DNA of 42,495 nucleotides from a virus. This document shows, piece by piece, positions 20,797 through 28,209 of this stretch. A program made the translations under genes and the position numbers. The notes beneath the pieces were generated by a model. It was not told where the DNA came from, did not search any database, and worked only from the letters and a program-made list of their open reading frames with translations. The stretch is from the IMG/VR virus record IMGVR_UViG_3300008448_000194, positions 1-42,495 of that record. One strand, written 5' to 3'. Position 1 is the stretch's first letter. Every line of letters starts with the position of its first letter.

Positions 20797-21538
20797 ACCA
20801 GAACTTCGGATTGATGCCGACTTCTTTGCCTACCGTTGTTGTCAGGTAAATGAAGTTGAACTTGACTGGGGTGATGATCTGATTACGATTGCTAGTAACT
20901 TCAAAGAGGTTATCCGAGCATTCAATACCGAGATCAAGAATCTCCAAACAAGGTTTAACACGGAACGAGTACTGTTGTACTTCTCAGACAGTAAGAACTT
21001 CCGTAAACTTATTGATTCAGATTACAAGGGGAAGCGCACCAAACGAAAACCGGTAGGTTACAAGCGGTTGTTGGAGTGGTGTAAAACTTACTTTAAAACA
21101 ATTCGTTATGAAAACCTCGAAGCGGACGACGCACTGGGTCTGGAATGTCATCTCGATCCTAGCGATTTTATTCTTGTTTCTCCTGACAAGGATATGAAAC
21201 AGATCAGCTGTAATCTCTTTAATGGAGATGAGCTGAAGTTTATTAAACCTGAAGAAGCCGACTACTGGTTCTGGATGCAATGTCTTACGGGCGACCCAGT
21301 GGATGGCTACAAAGGAGTACCAGGCATTGGTGCCAAAGGTGCTCAAAAGATCCTTGCTAAAGCTGAGGATCCATGGCAAGCTGTTGTTTCGTGCTACGAA
21401 AAGGCGGGCATGACGCTTGATGATGCCATTCGCAACGCTCGTCTCGCACGGATTCTCCGGCCTGGTGAGTACAACTCAACCACAAAGGAGCCAATCCTAT
21501 GGACACCTCCGTTATCATCGGACTTGACATCGGCCTAG
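20681..21538 (+). CDS. 5'-3' exonuclease, FEN1/PIN family (T7 gp6-like)
   Basis: The enzyme should remove primers and degrade host DNA. Recognisable parts are IDADFFAYRC at the start of the domain, the basic DYKGKRTKRKPVGYKR arch, the acidic ENLEADDALG and LVSPDKDMKQI boxes, and the helix-3-turn-helix GDPVDGYKGVPGIGAKGAQ. The start is uncertain: ATG 20681, GTG 20741 and TTG 20750 all lie inside the polymerase gene. There is no ATG between the polymerase stop and the domain, so a long overlap or a rare start must be used. Length fits T7 gp6 (300). Confidence 0.88.
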   Translation: MTLSSNSNGQSSKRGNTTTSVFPLPQKQKRAAVGRTAIEPELRIDADFFAYRCCQVNEVELDWGDDLITIASNFKEVIRAFNTEIKNLQTRFNTERVLLYFSDSKNFRKLIDSDYKGKRTKRKPVGYKRLLEWCKTYFKTIRYENLEADDALGLECHLDPSDFILVSPDKDMKQISCNLFNGDELKFIKPEEADYWFWMQCLTGDPVDGYKGVPGIGAKGAQKILAKAEDPWQAVVSCYEKAGMTLDDAIRNARLARILRPGEYNSTTKEPILWTPPLSSDLTSA

Positions 21539-21804
21539 TGCTTGCTATTGTTTATGTCCTTGACCGAAATGTCTTCTACGCTATCTACCTCATTCTGTCC
21601 GGTATCCCAATCTGGATCGAGTTACGAAGTCGTCAAGCAATTCTTAGAATCAGACTCTACCTTGACAAACAATCGCTACGACCGGGACCAGTGGGACGAT
21701 TTCTACGGGACCGAGAACTCAGAGCCATCCAACGAAACCCTGCCTATCGAGAGTTCTTCAATGAACAAGTACAGTCCAACCCACTACCAACGGGGGAAGA
21801 TTGA
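21499..21804 (+). CDS. Membrane protein with basic tail (101 aa)
   Basis: The product has one or two N-terminal membrane segments (VIIGLDIGLVLAIVYVL and VFYAIYLILSGIPIWIEL), then an arginine-rich cytoplasmic-looking region. It begins 40 bases before the exonuclease stop. Another frame overlaps most of its second half, so only one of the two may be fully used there. No family is recognised. Confidence 0.5.
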   Translation: MDTSVIIGLDIGLVLAIVYVLDRNVFYAIYLILSGIPIWIELRSRQAILRIRLYLDKQSLRPGPVGRFLRDRELRAIQRNPAYREFFNEQVQSNPLPTGED

Positions 21805-21976
21805 GGTTTGGGATTTCATTGTCGATCAAAACCTTGACTACCTTTCCGGCAACGTGGTAAAGTACGTGTGTCGTGCTGGATTTAAAAACTATGAGTCTGA
21901 ATTAGACGACTGGCTCAAAGTAAAAGCTTACGTTGAACGTAAGATTAAACAGATCCACGAAACCCGCAACACCTAA
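21761..21976 (+). CDS. DUF3310 / T7 gp1.7-like nucleotide kinase-type protein
   Basis: The product from MNKYSPTHYQRGK is 71 residues with the DUF3310 pattern: SPTHYQRGKIEVWDFI, GNVVKYVCRAGFK and a DDWLKVKAYVERKI helix. DUF3310 includes T7 gp1.7, which has nucleotide kinase activity. The fit with the RNR and MazG-like genes that follow is good. The frame is open back to an ATG at 21542, adding 73 residues, of which the last 40 (YDRDQWDDFYG...) look protein-like. The conservative start overlaps the previous gene by 44 bases. Confidence 0.7.
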   Translation: MNKYSPTHYQRGKIEVWDFIVDQNLDYLSGNVVKYVCRAGFKNYESELDDWLKVKAYVERKIKQIHETRNT

Positions 21977-22360
21977 ATGTCATCGCTGCTCCAACAAGCC
22001 ATCACCTTTCGTGAGGCGATGGATCAACCGATTAACACAGTTAATGAATATGTGCATGAACTTCAAGTAAACCTTATCACTGAGGAATACAATGAGTTCT
22101 GCGAGGCATTTGATACTGAGTTTAAGACCTTAGATCAAATCGAAGACAACCAAATCAATCAACTTAAAGAGCTGGCAGACCTAGTGTTTGTTTGCTATCA
22201 ATATGCTGCTGCTCGTGGCTGGAACCTGGACACTGCGATGACTCGTGTGTTCGAATCCAATATGAGCAAACTTGTCGATGGGAAACCTCTTCGCCGTGAA
22301 GACGGTAAGGTTCTCAAAGGCCCTAACTACCAACCTCCTGTTCTTGACGACCTTATCTAA
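21977..22360 (+). CDS. MazG-like nucleotide pyrophosphohydrolase
   Basis: The 127-residue all-helical protein has the metal-binding pattern of the MazG/PRA-PH superfamily: ITEEYNEFCEAF (E-E-x-x-E) followed by ELADLVFVCYQYA (E-x-x-D). A C-terminal RVFESNMSKL...GPNYQPPVLDDLI tail is typical of phage members. It probably hydrolyses dNTPs or related nucleotides to monophosphates; in cyanophages MazG has also been proposed to act on alarmones. It starts immediately after the preceding stop and lies four bases before the RNR large subunit. Confidence 0.8.
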   Translation: MSSLLQQAITFREAMDQPINTVNEYVHELQVNLITEEYNEFCEAFDTEFKTLDQIEDNQINQLKELADLVFVCYQYAAARGWNLDTAMTRVFESNMSKLVDGKPLRREDGKVLKGPNYQPPVLDDLI

Positions 22361-22364
22361 ACCA

Positions 22365-23780
22365 ATGTCCCCTAACAAGATTGCACGTACTGGCCGTGTT
22401 CAAAACTGGATTGACAACCCTGAATCTCGCCTACCGGTCAGCTGTACGGTCTTCCAAGTGGATGACACCATGGAGGGGCCTGAGGGCATTGAAGCGTCAT
22501 GGCGCTTTGTTTCGCACGCTCTGCGTAACGGAGCTGGCGTTGCTGTTCATCTCACTCAGCTACGCCCTAGGGGTTCAGAGAATGGAAAGGGCCTTACAGC
22601 ATCCGGTCCTGTCTCCTTTGCCCGAATCTATTCGGCGTTGAATGAGACCCTTCGTCGGGGCGGCATCTACAAAAATGGTGCTGTGGTATGTCACCTCGAC
22701 TATACGCATCCTGATGCAATTGAGTTTGTCACTGCTTCCCGAGCCGACCTCGCTTGGGTTAAGCGTTGTCTGAACGTAGATGAAAACTTCCTCAAGTATG
22801 CAAGCGACGAACTGATTGATGCCACCATCGAAGGTATCAAGAAGGGAGACATTTGGCTTAACAAGATTCGTTACGATGTTGAAGGCAAGCGTATCCTTGG
22901 TAATGTTTGCCTGGAGGTGTATCTACCTAGTCGTGGTACCTGCCTTCTTCAGCATATCAATCTCGGAGCTTGCGGTATTGAGGATCTGGTTCCGGCATTT
23001 ACTGAGGGCATGAGTTCGCTTATTAGCCTTCACGCCAAGACCGGTGTGGGTGATACTGGTGAGTATCTATCTCCTGAGACTGATCGTCAGGTTGGTCTTG
23101 GTATTCTTGGTCTGGCTAACTTCCTTTGCCAGAACGGCGTAACGTATAAAGAGTTTGGAAACGCCCTAACCAACTTCCATGCTCATCAACCGGAGTACAC
23201 TCCGGCTTACCTCCTTGTCTCTGAACTTGCAAAAGCCATTGAGATCGCAGCACAAATTGCACGAGTCGCCAAAATGGACCGTGCCTTTGCTATTGCGCCT
23301 ACGGCTTCCTGCTCTTATAACAACGTCGATCTGCGTGGCTATACTACTGCCCCCGAGCTGGCCCCTCCTATCTCTCGTCACGTCGATAGGGATAGTGGCA
23401 CTTTCGGAGTCCAGTCTTATGACTACCCGCCGGACATCGAGATTGCAGCTGAAGTAGGCTGGGACGCGTACAAAGAAGTTGCAGATGGCATTGTCCGTCT
23501 CTTCCAAAGTACGCTTCTCTTCCATGGATACAGCTTCAACAGTTGGTCAGACGTTGTTACCTACGATCGAGACTTTATTTATGAGTGGATCTATTCCCCT
23601 CAAACCAGTCTTTATTATTCCCTCCAGGTGATGCCTGATACCCAAGCCAAAGACGACGCCCTTGCCGCCCTGGACGAGGACTTCCGCGATCTCTTTGGTT
23701 TTGAAGATGAGGTGGATCCTGACTGCGGCTGTCCCAAAGTTAAACCTGAAAACGAACCCTGTATCCCCTGCGGAGAATGA
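22365..23780 (+). CDS. nrdA: Ribonucleotide reductase catalytic (alpha) subunit, compact
   Basis: The enzyme reduces ribonucleotides to deoxyribonucleotides. The start at MSPNKIARTGR is favoured over an earlier in-frame ATG inside the MazG-like gene. In this 471-residue protein the active-site N180-V-C182-L-E184 motif holds the thiyl-radical cysteine, with redox partners C27 and C203, APTASCSYNN near 311, a Tyr-Tyr pair (Y417, Y418), and a cysteine-rich C-terminal tail (C454, C456, C466, C469). The Tyr dyad carries the radical in class I enzymes and would not be needed in class II, so class I is indicated. It lacks an N-terminal ATP-cone, and is far smaller than E. coli NrdA (761). The stop overlaps the beta-subunit start (ATGA). 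Confidence 0.9.
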   Translation: MSPNKIARTGRVQNWIDNPESRLPVSCTVFQVDDTMEGPEGIEASWRFVSHALRNGAGVAVHLTQLRPRGSENGKGLTASGPVSFARIYSALNETLRRGGIYKNGAVVCHLDYTHPDAIEFVTASRADLAWVKRCLNVDENFLKYASDELIDATIEGIKKGDIWLNKIRYDVEGKRILGNVCLEVYLPSRGTCLLQHINLGACGIEDLVPAFTEGMSSLISLHAKTGVGDTGEYLSPETDRQVGLGILGLANFLCQNGVTYKEFGNALTNFHAHQPEYTPAYLLVSELAKAIEIAAQIARVAKMDRAFAIAPTASCSYNNVDLRGYTTAPELAPPISRHVDRDSGTFGVQSYDYPPDIEIAAEVGWDAYKEVADGIVRLFQSTLLFHGYSFNSWSDVVTYDRDFIYEWIYSPQTSLYYSLQVMPDTQAKDDALAALDEDFRDLFGFEDEVDPDCGCPKVKPENEPCIPCGE

Positions 23781-24508
23781 GCCCAACCCTGTCACCTTAC
23801 GATCAAGTTATCAGCCGCAAACGTAAATGGACCCCTGTGGCGGTACAAAAGGGCAAGGTGGTAGAGGGGTCCGAGGATTCGCTTAAGCGTGCCCTTGGCC
23901 TCCGCCATCTTGAATTGCCTGTTCGTGAATTTCTTCAACAAGGTCTTGAAAAAGAACTTCCCAATACGCCCGGAGTAAGAGAGGCATTACTCTCCAATCA
24001 ACGGGATGAAGAGAATCACGACCTGGCATTAAATTATGTAATTGATGCTCACGGTGCTGACCTGAAGCATGAAGACGAGGCCAAGCATATCCTTCGGGCA
24101 TGGCTTGACGCGCCTGAGCATCCGATACTCAAAGCAGCTATTTTGGAGCGCAGTGTCTTCTTCGTCATCCTTCCCTTCTTCCGATTCAACGGAGATGTCG
24201 GCATCAGAACCACAGCAGCAGACATCAGCCGCGACGAACAAACACACGTCGCAATCCACTCGATGGTCTGTTCCGAGTTGGGTCTCAAGTCCACACCAAG
24301 CCTCAATCGTTTGCGCCGCGCCACAGTAGGCTGGGTAGTTGATGGCCTCAAGTCTTCAACAAATAAATACCTAGACAAAGATTTTTGGCTTCATCAATCC
24401 GATTCGCTGTATGAACGCGGTAAAGCCCCAGGCTTGAAAGATACTCAACGTGCTCGGATGCCCGCCTTTTTTGAGGCGGCAAATACCGATCTTCCACAAT
24501 ACGGATGA
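23777..24508 (+). CDS. nrdB: Ribonucleotide reductase beta subunit, tyrosine-less ferritin-like
   Basis: The 243-residue protein has diiron or dimanganese carboxylate ligands in ferritin-like order: E78-x-x-H81 in DEENHDL, E124 in ILERSVFF, and E154-x-x-H157 in SRDEQTHV. A further acidic residue in the HLELPVREF helix probably completes the site. In E. coli NrdB the radical tyrosine lies four residues after the first histidine; here that residue is Leu85. Y242 lies near the C-terminus, where alpha-contacting tails sit. The four-base overlap with nrdA and the matching class I alpha support the call. Such short beta proteins in cyanopodoviruses have often been left as hypothetical. Confidence 0.85.
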   Translation: MSPTLSPYDQVISRKRKWTPVAVQKGKVVEGSEDSLKRALGLRHLELPVREFLQQGLEKELPNTPGVREALLSNQRDEENHDLALNYVIDAHGADLKHEDEAKHILRAWLDAPEHPILKAAILERSVFFVILPFFRFNGDVGIRTTAADISRDEQTHVAIHSMVCSELGLKSTPSLNRLRRATVGWVVDGLKSSTNKYLDKDFWLHQSDSLYERGKAPGLKDTQRARMPAFFEAANTDLPQYG

Positions 24509-24924
24509 TTAAAGCGTGTTCTGAGTGTCGGCACTTTTTTAATGCTAGTCACTTTCATCCCGAACCAAGAAACAAAGATGGATTAAATGGGACATGCCGT
24601 AAATGTCGAAATAAAAAAGCGACAACGTGGCAACGTTTAAATCCACGCGCAAAACGCAACACCCATTTAAAATCCAAATTTGGAATAACCATTGATCAGT
24701 TTGATGAATTGCTGGCTAAACAAAATTACTGTTGCGCCATTTGTATGTCACCTGATTCAAAAGGCCGTGGAACGTTTCATGTAGATCACTGCCACCAAAC
24801 AGGACAAATACGAGGATTGCTTTGTCATGATTGCAATACCGGTATTGGTAAATTTGGAGACAGTCCAGAAGCTTTAAAAAAAGCTATTGATTACCTTGAA
24901 AGATTCTACGATGGCTTACCTTGA
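24505..24924 (+). CDS. Recombination endonuclease VII-like HNH nuclease
   Basis: The 139-residue protein begins with zinc-binding ACSECRHFF and CRKCRNKK pairs. It then shows the endonuclease VII core: FGITIDQFDELLAKQ, CCAICMSPDS, HVDHCHQTGQIRGLLCHDCN and GIGKFGDSPE. T4 gp49 of this fold resolves branched DNA, but small free-standing copies beside RNR genes are usually homing-type nucleases. The DNA is more AT-rich than nrdA and nrdB, which suggests later acquisition. The start overlaps the nrdB stop (ATGA). Endonuclease I at 16616 already supplies resolvase activity, favouring the mobile interpretation. Confidence 0.85.
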   Translation: MIKACSECRHFFNASHFHPEPRNKDGLNGTCRKCRNKKATTWQRLNPRAKRNTHLKSKFGITIDQFDELLAKQNYCCAICMSPDSKGRGTFHVDHCHQTGQIRGLLCHDCNTGIGKFGDSPEALKKAIDYLERFYDGLP

Positions 24925-25111
24925 TGAGGATCCTCTGCCCCTTACACATGTTGTAGGGGGTAGGGTTGATTTACTTCGGCTTATAGAAGAGCTTGAAGGA
25001 ATGTATCCTGATCGGTTTCCTGATTGCAATATAACCGACCGAGAGCTTGCCTTTCAGGCTGGTGCTATTGCCGTCATTAAACACCTTAAAAACAAAACCT
25101 CAAACGATTAA
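24911..25111 (+). CDS. Small hypothetical protein before the virion genes (66 aa)
   Basis: The start at MAYLDEDPLPLTHVVGG is preferred to an earlier in-frame ATG deeper in the nuclease gene. The product contains RVDLLRLIEELEGMYPDRF, then RELAFQAGAIAVIKHLK, two helices like a small regulatory or structural protein. No family is recognised. It overlaps the nuclease gene by 14 bases. Confidence 0.55.
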   Translation: MAYLDEDPLPLTHVVGGRVDLLRLIEELEGMYPDRFPDCNITDRELAFQAGAIAVIKHLKNKTSND

Positions 25112-25115
25112 GATC

Positions 25116-25385
25116 ATGTGCTTTGGTGGACCTCCTCCGGCCCCTCCGCCGCCCCCTCCGGCTCCTCAACTGCCGCCCCCTCCTCCTCCCCCGCCTGCGC
25201 CTCCTGCGCCTCCTCCGTCCCCCGTTAGTGCGGGTGAAAAGGTTGGAACCATTAAGACTGCGGCTAGTATGCGTAGTGCGCGTCAGAAGTCTGCTGGTGC
25301 TAAGAGCTTCCGTGCTCCTACGCCCACCCCTTCTCTTGGCACAATCAGTGGCCAAGCAACCGGACTCAACATTCCTGGTAGCTAA
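25116..25385 (+). CDS. Proline-rich virion-associated protein (T7 gp7.3-like position)
   Basis: The ATG at MCFGGPPPAPP begins five bases after the previous stop. Residues 1-37 are almost all proline and alanine; the rest is basic (SMRSARQKSAGAKSFRAP) and ends ATGLNIPGS. In T7 the gene before the portal encodes gp7.3, a tail-assembly protein whose end (GGGINI) is similar in kind. Position, small size and tail sequence support an equivalent role; the polyproline start is characteristic of cyanophage versions. Confidence 0.6.
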   Translation: MCFGGPPPAPPPPPPAPQLPPPPPPPPAPPAPPPSPVSAGEKVGTIKTAASMRSARQKSAGAKSFRAPTPTPSLGTISGQATGLNIPGS

Positions 25386-25389
25386 TTAA

Positions 25390-27027
25390 ATGGAAAATCA
25401 ATCTGCTGCTGGCCGTTACGCTCGCTTGGCAAGTGACAGAACGATCTTCCTTGATACCGCTAGGGAGTGTGCAAGACTAAGTTTGCCATACCTTTTAACA
25501 CCAACCGGTGTTTACAATGGCCAACAATTGCCCACTCCTTGGCAATCAATCGGTGCCAAAGGCGCAAACGTCATGGCCTCGAAGCTTATGCTTAGTCTGT
25601 TCCCCGTAACAGCTACGTTCTTTAAGCTTCAGATCAACGACGGTAAACTCGCCTCGGACCCAAATCTTGATGCTAGAATCAAATCAGAGATTGACCTGAG
25701 CCTCTCCAAAATGGAGCGGGTTATCATGCAACACGTTGCCGAATCACAGGATCGTGTGATCCTTCACCAGGCAATGAAGCATCTGATTGTAACCGGGAAT
25801 GTCCTGGTTTACATGGGTTCGAGTGGTGTTAAGCTTTACCCTCTTGACCGCTTTGTGGTCGTCCGTGATGGAGAGGGTCAACCCACCGAGATTGTTACTG
25901 TTGAATCTATTAACCGTCAATTCCTTCCTGAGCAATTCCAAAAACCCAAATCATCCATCAATCGCGTGGATGATAATACTGCCACACCTTCTGTGGATGT
26001 GACGGTGGGTGAGGATGAAGTTGCTGTTTATACGTGGGCTAAGCTCACCGATGGACAGTGGCGATGGCGTCAGGAAGTTGATGGAGAAATTATTGAAGAC
26101 AGCTATGGCAAAGCCCCTAAAAATACTACCCCCTGGCTTCCCCTTCGTTTCAACATTGTTGATGGAGAGGATTACGGGCGTGGTCGTATTGAAGAGTATC
26201 TTGGCGATCTGAAGTCCCTTGAGGGTCTGATGCAAGCCATGGTAGAGGGGTCTGCTGCTGCTTCTAAGGTTGTCTTTCTTGTTTCCCCCTCCGCTACTGT
26301 TAAGCCCAGCACACTTGCTAAGGCTGGCAACGGTGCTATCATTCAAGGAAGACCAGAAGATGTGTCTGTTGTTCAAGTCCAAAAACAAGCGGACTTCTCT
26401 ACGGCATATCAAATGATCACCCAGCTTACTCAACGGCTGAGTGAAGCCTTTTTAATTCTGACTGTTCGCCAGTCGGAACGTACCACCGCCGAAGAGGTCC
26501 GCGCTACCCAGCAGGAACTCAACGAACAACTTGGTGGTATCTACGGAAACCTGACCACAGAACTTCTGCGTCCGTATCTTCAACGGAAGTTGTTTGTTCT
26601 TCAAAGATCTGGTATCCTTCCTAAGCTTCCCAAAGGCGTTGTCTTTCCTACCGTGATTGCGGGCATTGAAGGCATTGGCCGTGGACAAGATCGGGAATCG
26701 TTGATGATGTTCCTTCAAACCGTCTCGCAGTCTCTTGGACCTGAGGCAATGATGAAATACATCAACCCCGATGAAGCAATCAAGCGGCTTGCTGCTGCTC
26801 AGGGCATTGATCCACTGCAACTGATTAAGACTCAGGAACAGCGCGACAATGAAATGAAGATGCAACAGCAACAACAGATGCAAATGTCCATGATGGAGCA
26901 GGCTAGCGACTTTGCTAAGTCTCCTGTTATGGATCCATCTAAGAATCCTGCCGCTGCTGAAACTTTAGCTAACGTACAAAATGTCGTCCAAGGAACCGCT
27001 GGAGCCCAACCAGTCCCTCAATCCTGA
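25390..27027 (+). CDS. Portal protein / head-tail connector (T7 gp8-like)
   Basis: The 545-residue protein should form the dodecameric portal through which DNA is packaged and ejected. Characteristic stretches are LLTPTGVYNGQQLPTPWQSIGAKG, KHLIVTGNVLVYM, DYGRGRIEEYLGDLKSLEGL, and the C-terminal RTTAEEVRATQQELNEQLGG with ELLRPYLQRKLFVLQR. The length matches T7 gp8 (536). The C-terminal 90 residues are glutamine- and methionine-rich (QQQQQMQMSMM). It begins the structural block and overlaps a small gene in another frame at its end. Confidence 0.96.
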   Translation: MENQSAAGRYARLASDRTIFLDTARECARLSLPYLLTPTGVYNGQQLPTPWQSIGAKGANVMASKLMLSLFPVTATFFKLQINDGKLASDPNLDARIKSEIDLSLSKMERVIMQHVAESQDRVILHQAMKHLIVTGNVLVYMGSSGVKLYPLDRFVVVRDGEGQPTEIVTVESINRQFLPEQFQKPKSSINRVDDNTATPSVDVTVGEDEVAVYTWAKLTDGQWRWRQEVDGEIIEDSYGKAPKNTTPWLPLRFNIVDGEDYGRGRIEEYLGDLKSLEGLMQAMVEGSAAASKVVFLVSPSATVKPSTLAKAGNGAIIQGRPEDVSVVQVQKQADFSTAYQMITQLTQRLSEAFLILTVRQSERTTAEEVRATQQELNEQLGGIYGNLTTELLRPYLQRKLFVLQRSGILPKLPKGVVFPTVIAGIEGIGRGQDRESLMMFLQTVSQSLGPEAMMKYINPDEAIKRLAAAQGIDPLQLIKTQEQRDNEMKMQQQQQMQMSMMEQASDFAKSPVMDPSKNPAAAETLANVQNVVQGTAGAQPVPQS

Positions 27028-27172
27028 GGACTTTGAGATTCCCGAAAGCACCGAACTAAGCCCCAGGAAAAAACCTGCCGGTAAACCAGTTGTCAAAACT
27101 GACACCGCACGCCCCACGCATAAAGCTGTGAGGTATCCTGGTGTGGGCAATGTTACCCTTGTTATCCACTAA
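26981..27172 (+). CDS. Small hypothetical protein between portal and scaffold (63 aa)
   Basis: The 63-residue product begins MSSKEPLEPNQSLNPEDF, is polar and disordered in the first half, basic in the middle (SPRKKPAGKPVVKT), and ends with a hydrophobic strand VGNVTLVIH. It overlaps the portal gene by 47 bases and precedes the scaffold gene by nine. No family is recognised. Confidence 0.5.
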   Translation: MSSKEPLEPNQSLNPEDFEIPESTELSPRKKPAGKPVVKTDTARPTHKAVRYPGVGNVTLVIH

Positions 27173-27181
27173 TTACCACCT

Positions 27182-28018
27182 ATGGCTGAAATCATTTTTG
27201 ACGGTTCTGATCCGGCTGATACCGAAGCCCGGCTTGAAAACGAAGCGAGGCTTGTGGACATTGGTGATAAGCTGATGGCCGAAGAAGAAGCACGTGACCT
27301 CGATAAGTATGAACGGGCGCGTGCTGCTGAGGAATCAGAACTTCGGTATGCTGGTAAGTTCAAGTCCGCTGAGGATCTTGAAAAAGCATATAAGGAGTTG
27401 GAAAAGAAGCTTGGCCAGAAAGAAGAAACCACTTCCGAAGAGGAAGGGGCAGAGTCAGGGGCAGAGTCGGAGGATGAATCCACCGATGACACTTCGGAAA
27501 CCGCTAAGTTTCTTCAAGAAGCTTCTGATGAGTATTGGACTAACTCCAGCCAACTCAAGCCCGAGACCATCCAAAAGCTTAAGGAGCTTCCTTCTGAGCA
27601 ATTGATTGATGCGTACTTAGAGCTTCAAAAGAATACTCCAATTCAGCAACAACAACTTTCGGATACTGACGCTAATGCCATCATGGCATCGGTTGGCGGA
27701 CCTGAAGCTTACAACGAAACCCTTGCCTGGGCAGCAGATAATCTCAAACCCGAGGAAGTGGCTGCCTTTGATAATGTGATAAACAGTGGCAACAAGGACG
27801 CAATCTTTTTTGCTGTTCAAGCCCTGAAGCAACGTTATCAAGACGATGTAGGTTTTGAGGGCAAACGAGTGTCTGGTAAGTCGGTAAAGAATACCGTCAA
27901 AGGATTCCGTAGTCAAGCTGAACTGGCTCGGGCCATCTCTGATCCTCGTTATCGTGATGACCCCGCCTATCGGATTGACATCGAACAACGCCTGGCTGCA
28001 AGTGGCGATCTGATTTAA
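27182..28018 (+). CDS. Capsid assembly scaffolding protein (T7 gp9-like)
   Basis: The 278-residue protein is highly acidic and helical, with a low-complexity Glu/Ser stretch (about residues 82-105), as in T7 gp9 (307). The middle AYNETLAWAADNLKPEEVAAF and IFFAVQALKQRYQD stretches and the basic C-terminal GFRSQAELARAISDPRYR are typical of podovirus scaffolds, whose C-terminus binds the capsid protein. It lies between portal and capsid genes. It should be expelled before or during packaging. Confidence 0.9.
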   Translation: MAEIIFDGSDPADTEARLENEARLVDIGDKLMAEEEARDLDKYERARAAEESELRYAGKFKSAEDLEKAYKELEKKLGQKEETTSEEEGAESGAESEDESTDDTSETAKFLQEASDEYWTNSSQLKPETIQKLKELPSEQLIDAYLELQKNTPIQQQQLSDTDANAIMASVGGPEAYNETLAWAADNLKPEEVAAFDNVINSGNKDAIFFAVQALKQRYQDDVGFEGKRVSGKSVKNTVKGFRSQAELARAISDPRYRDDPAYRIDIEQRLAASGDLI

Positions 28019-28209
28019 CAGATTGTGGGGACTGCAATGTCCCCCTGCCTATTGAGGATGGGACAACCTCGTTAAAAACCCAGTCATGACTGGAGTGGGC
28101 CTGCTGCGGCAGATACCCCATGAAAGGACAACCCCAAATAAAACTAAATAATCTCTCTCAAAGGCCTTTGGGAATCAAGTTTCACATTCTTCATTCCCCT
28201 TAAAAAACT
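28019..28209 (+). promoter_or_regulatory. Structured leader upstream of the capsid gene
   Basis: No gene fits in this 191-nt gap. It contains GGGGAC/GTCCCC (28027-28032 with 28039-28044), a 14-bp perfect palindrome CCAGTCATGACTGG (28080-28093), and AAAGGCCTTT (28160-28169). The region immediately before the most highly expressed gene is where phage polymerase promoters and RNA-processing sites sit in T7, but I cannot name a promoter motif. No strong ribosome-binding site is visible just before the GTG start. Confidence 0.5.

Noticed and set aside
21499-24508. Diversity-generating retroelement or toxin-antitoxin pair among the small overlapping genes
   Set aside because: No reverse transcriptase, template/variable repeat pair or recognised toxin motif was found; the genes fit nucleotide metabolism.
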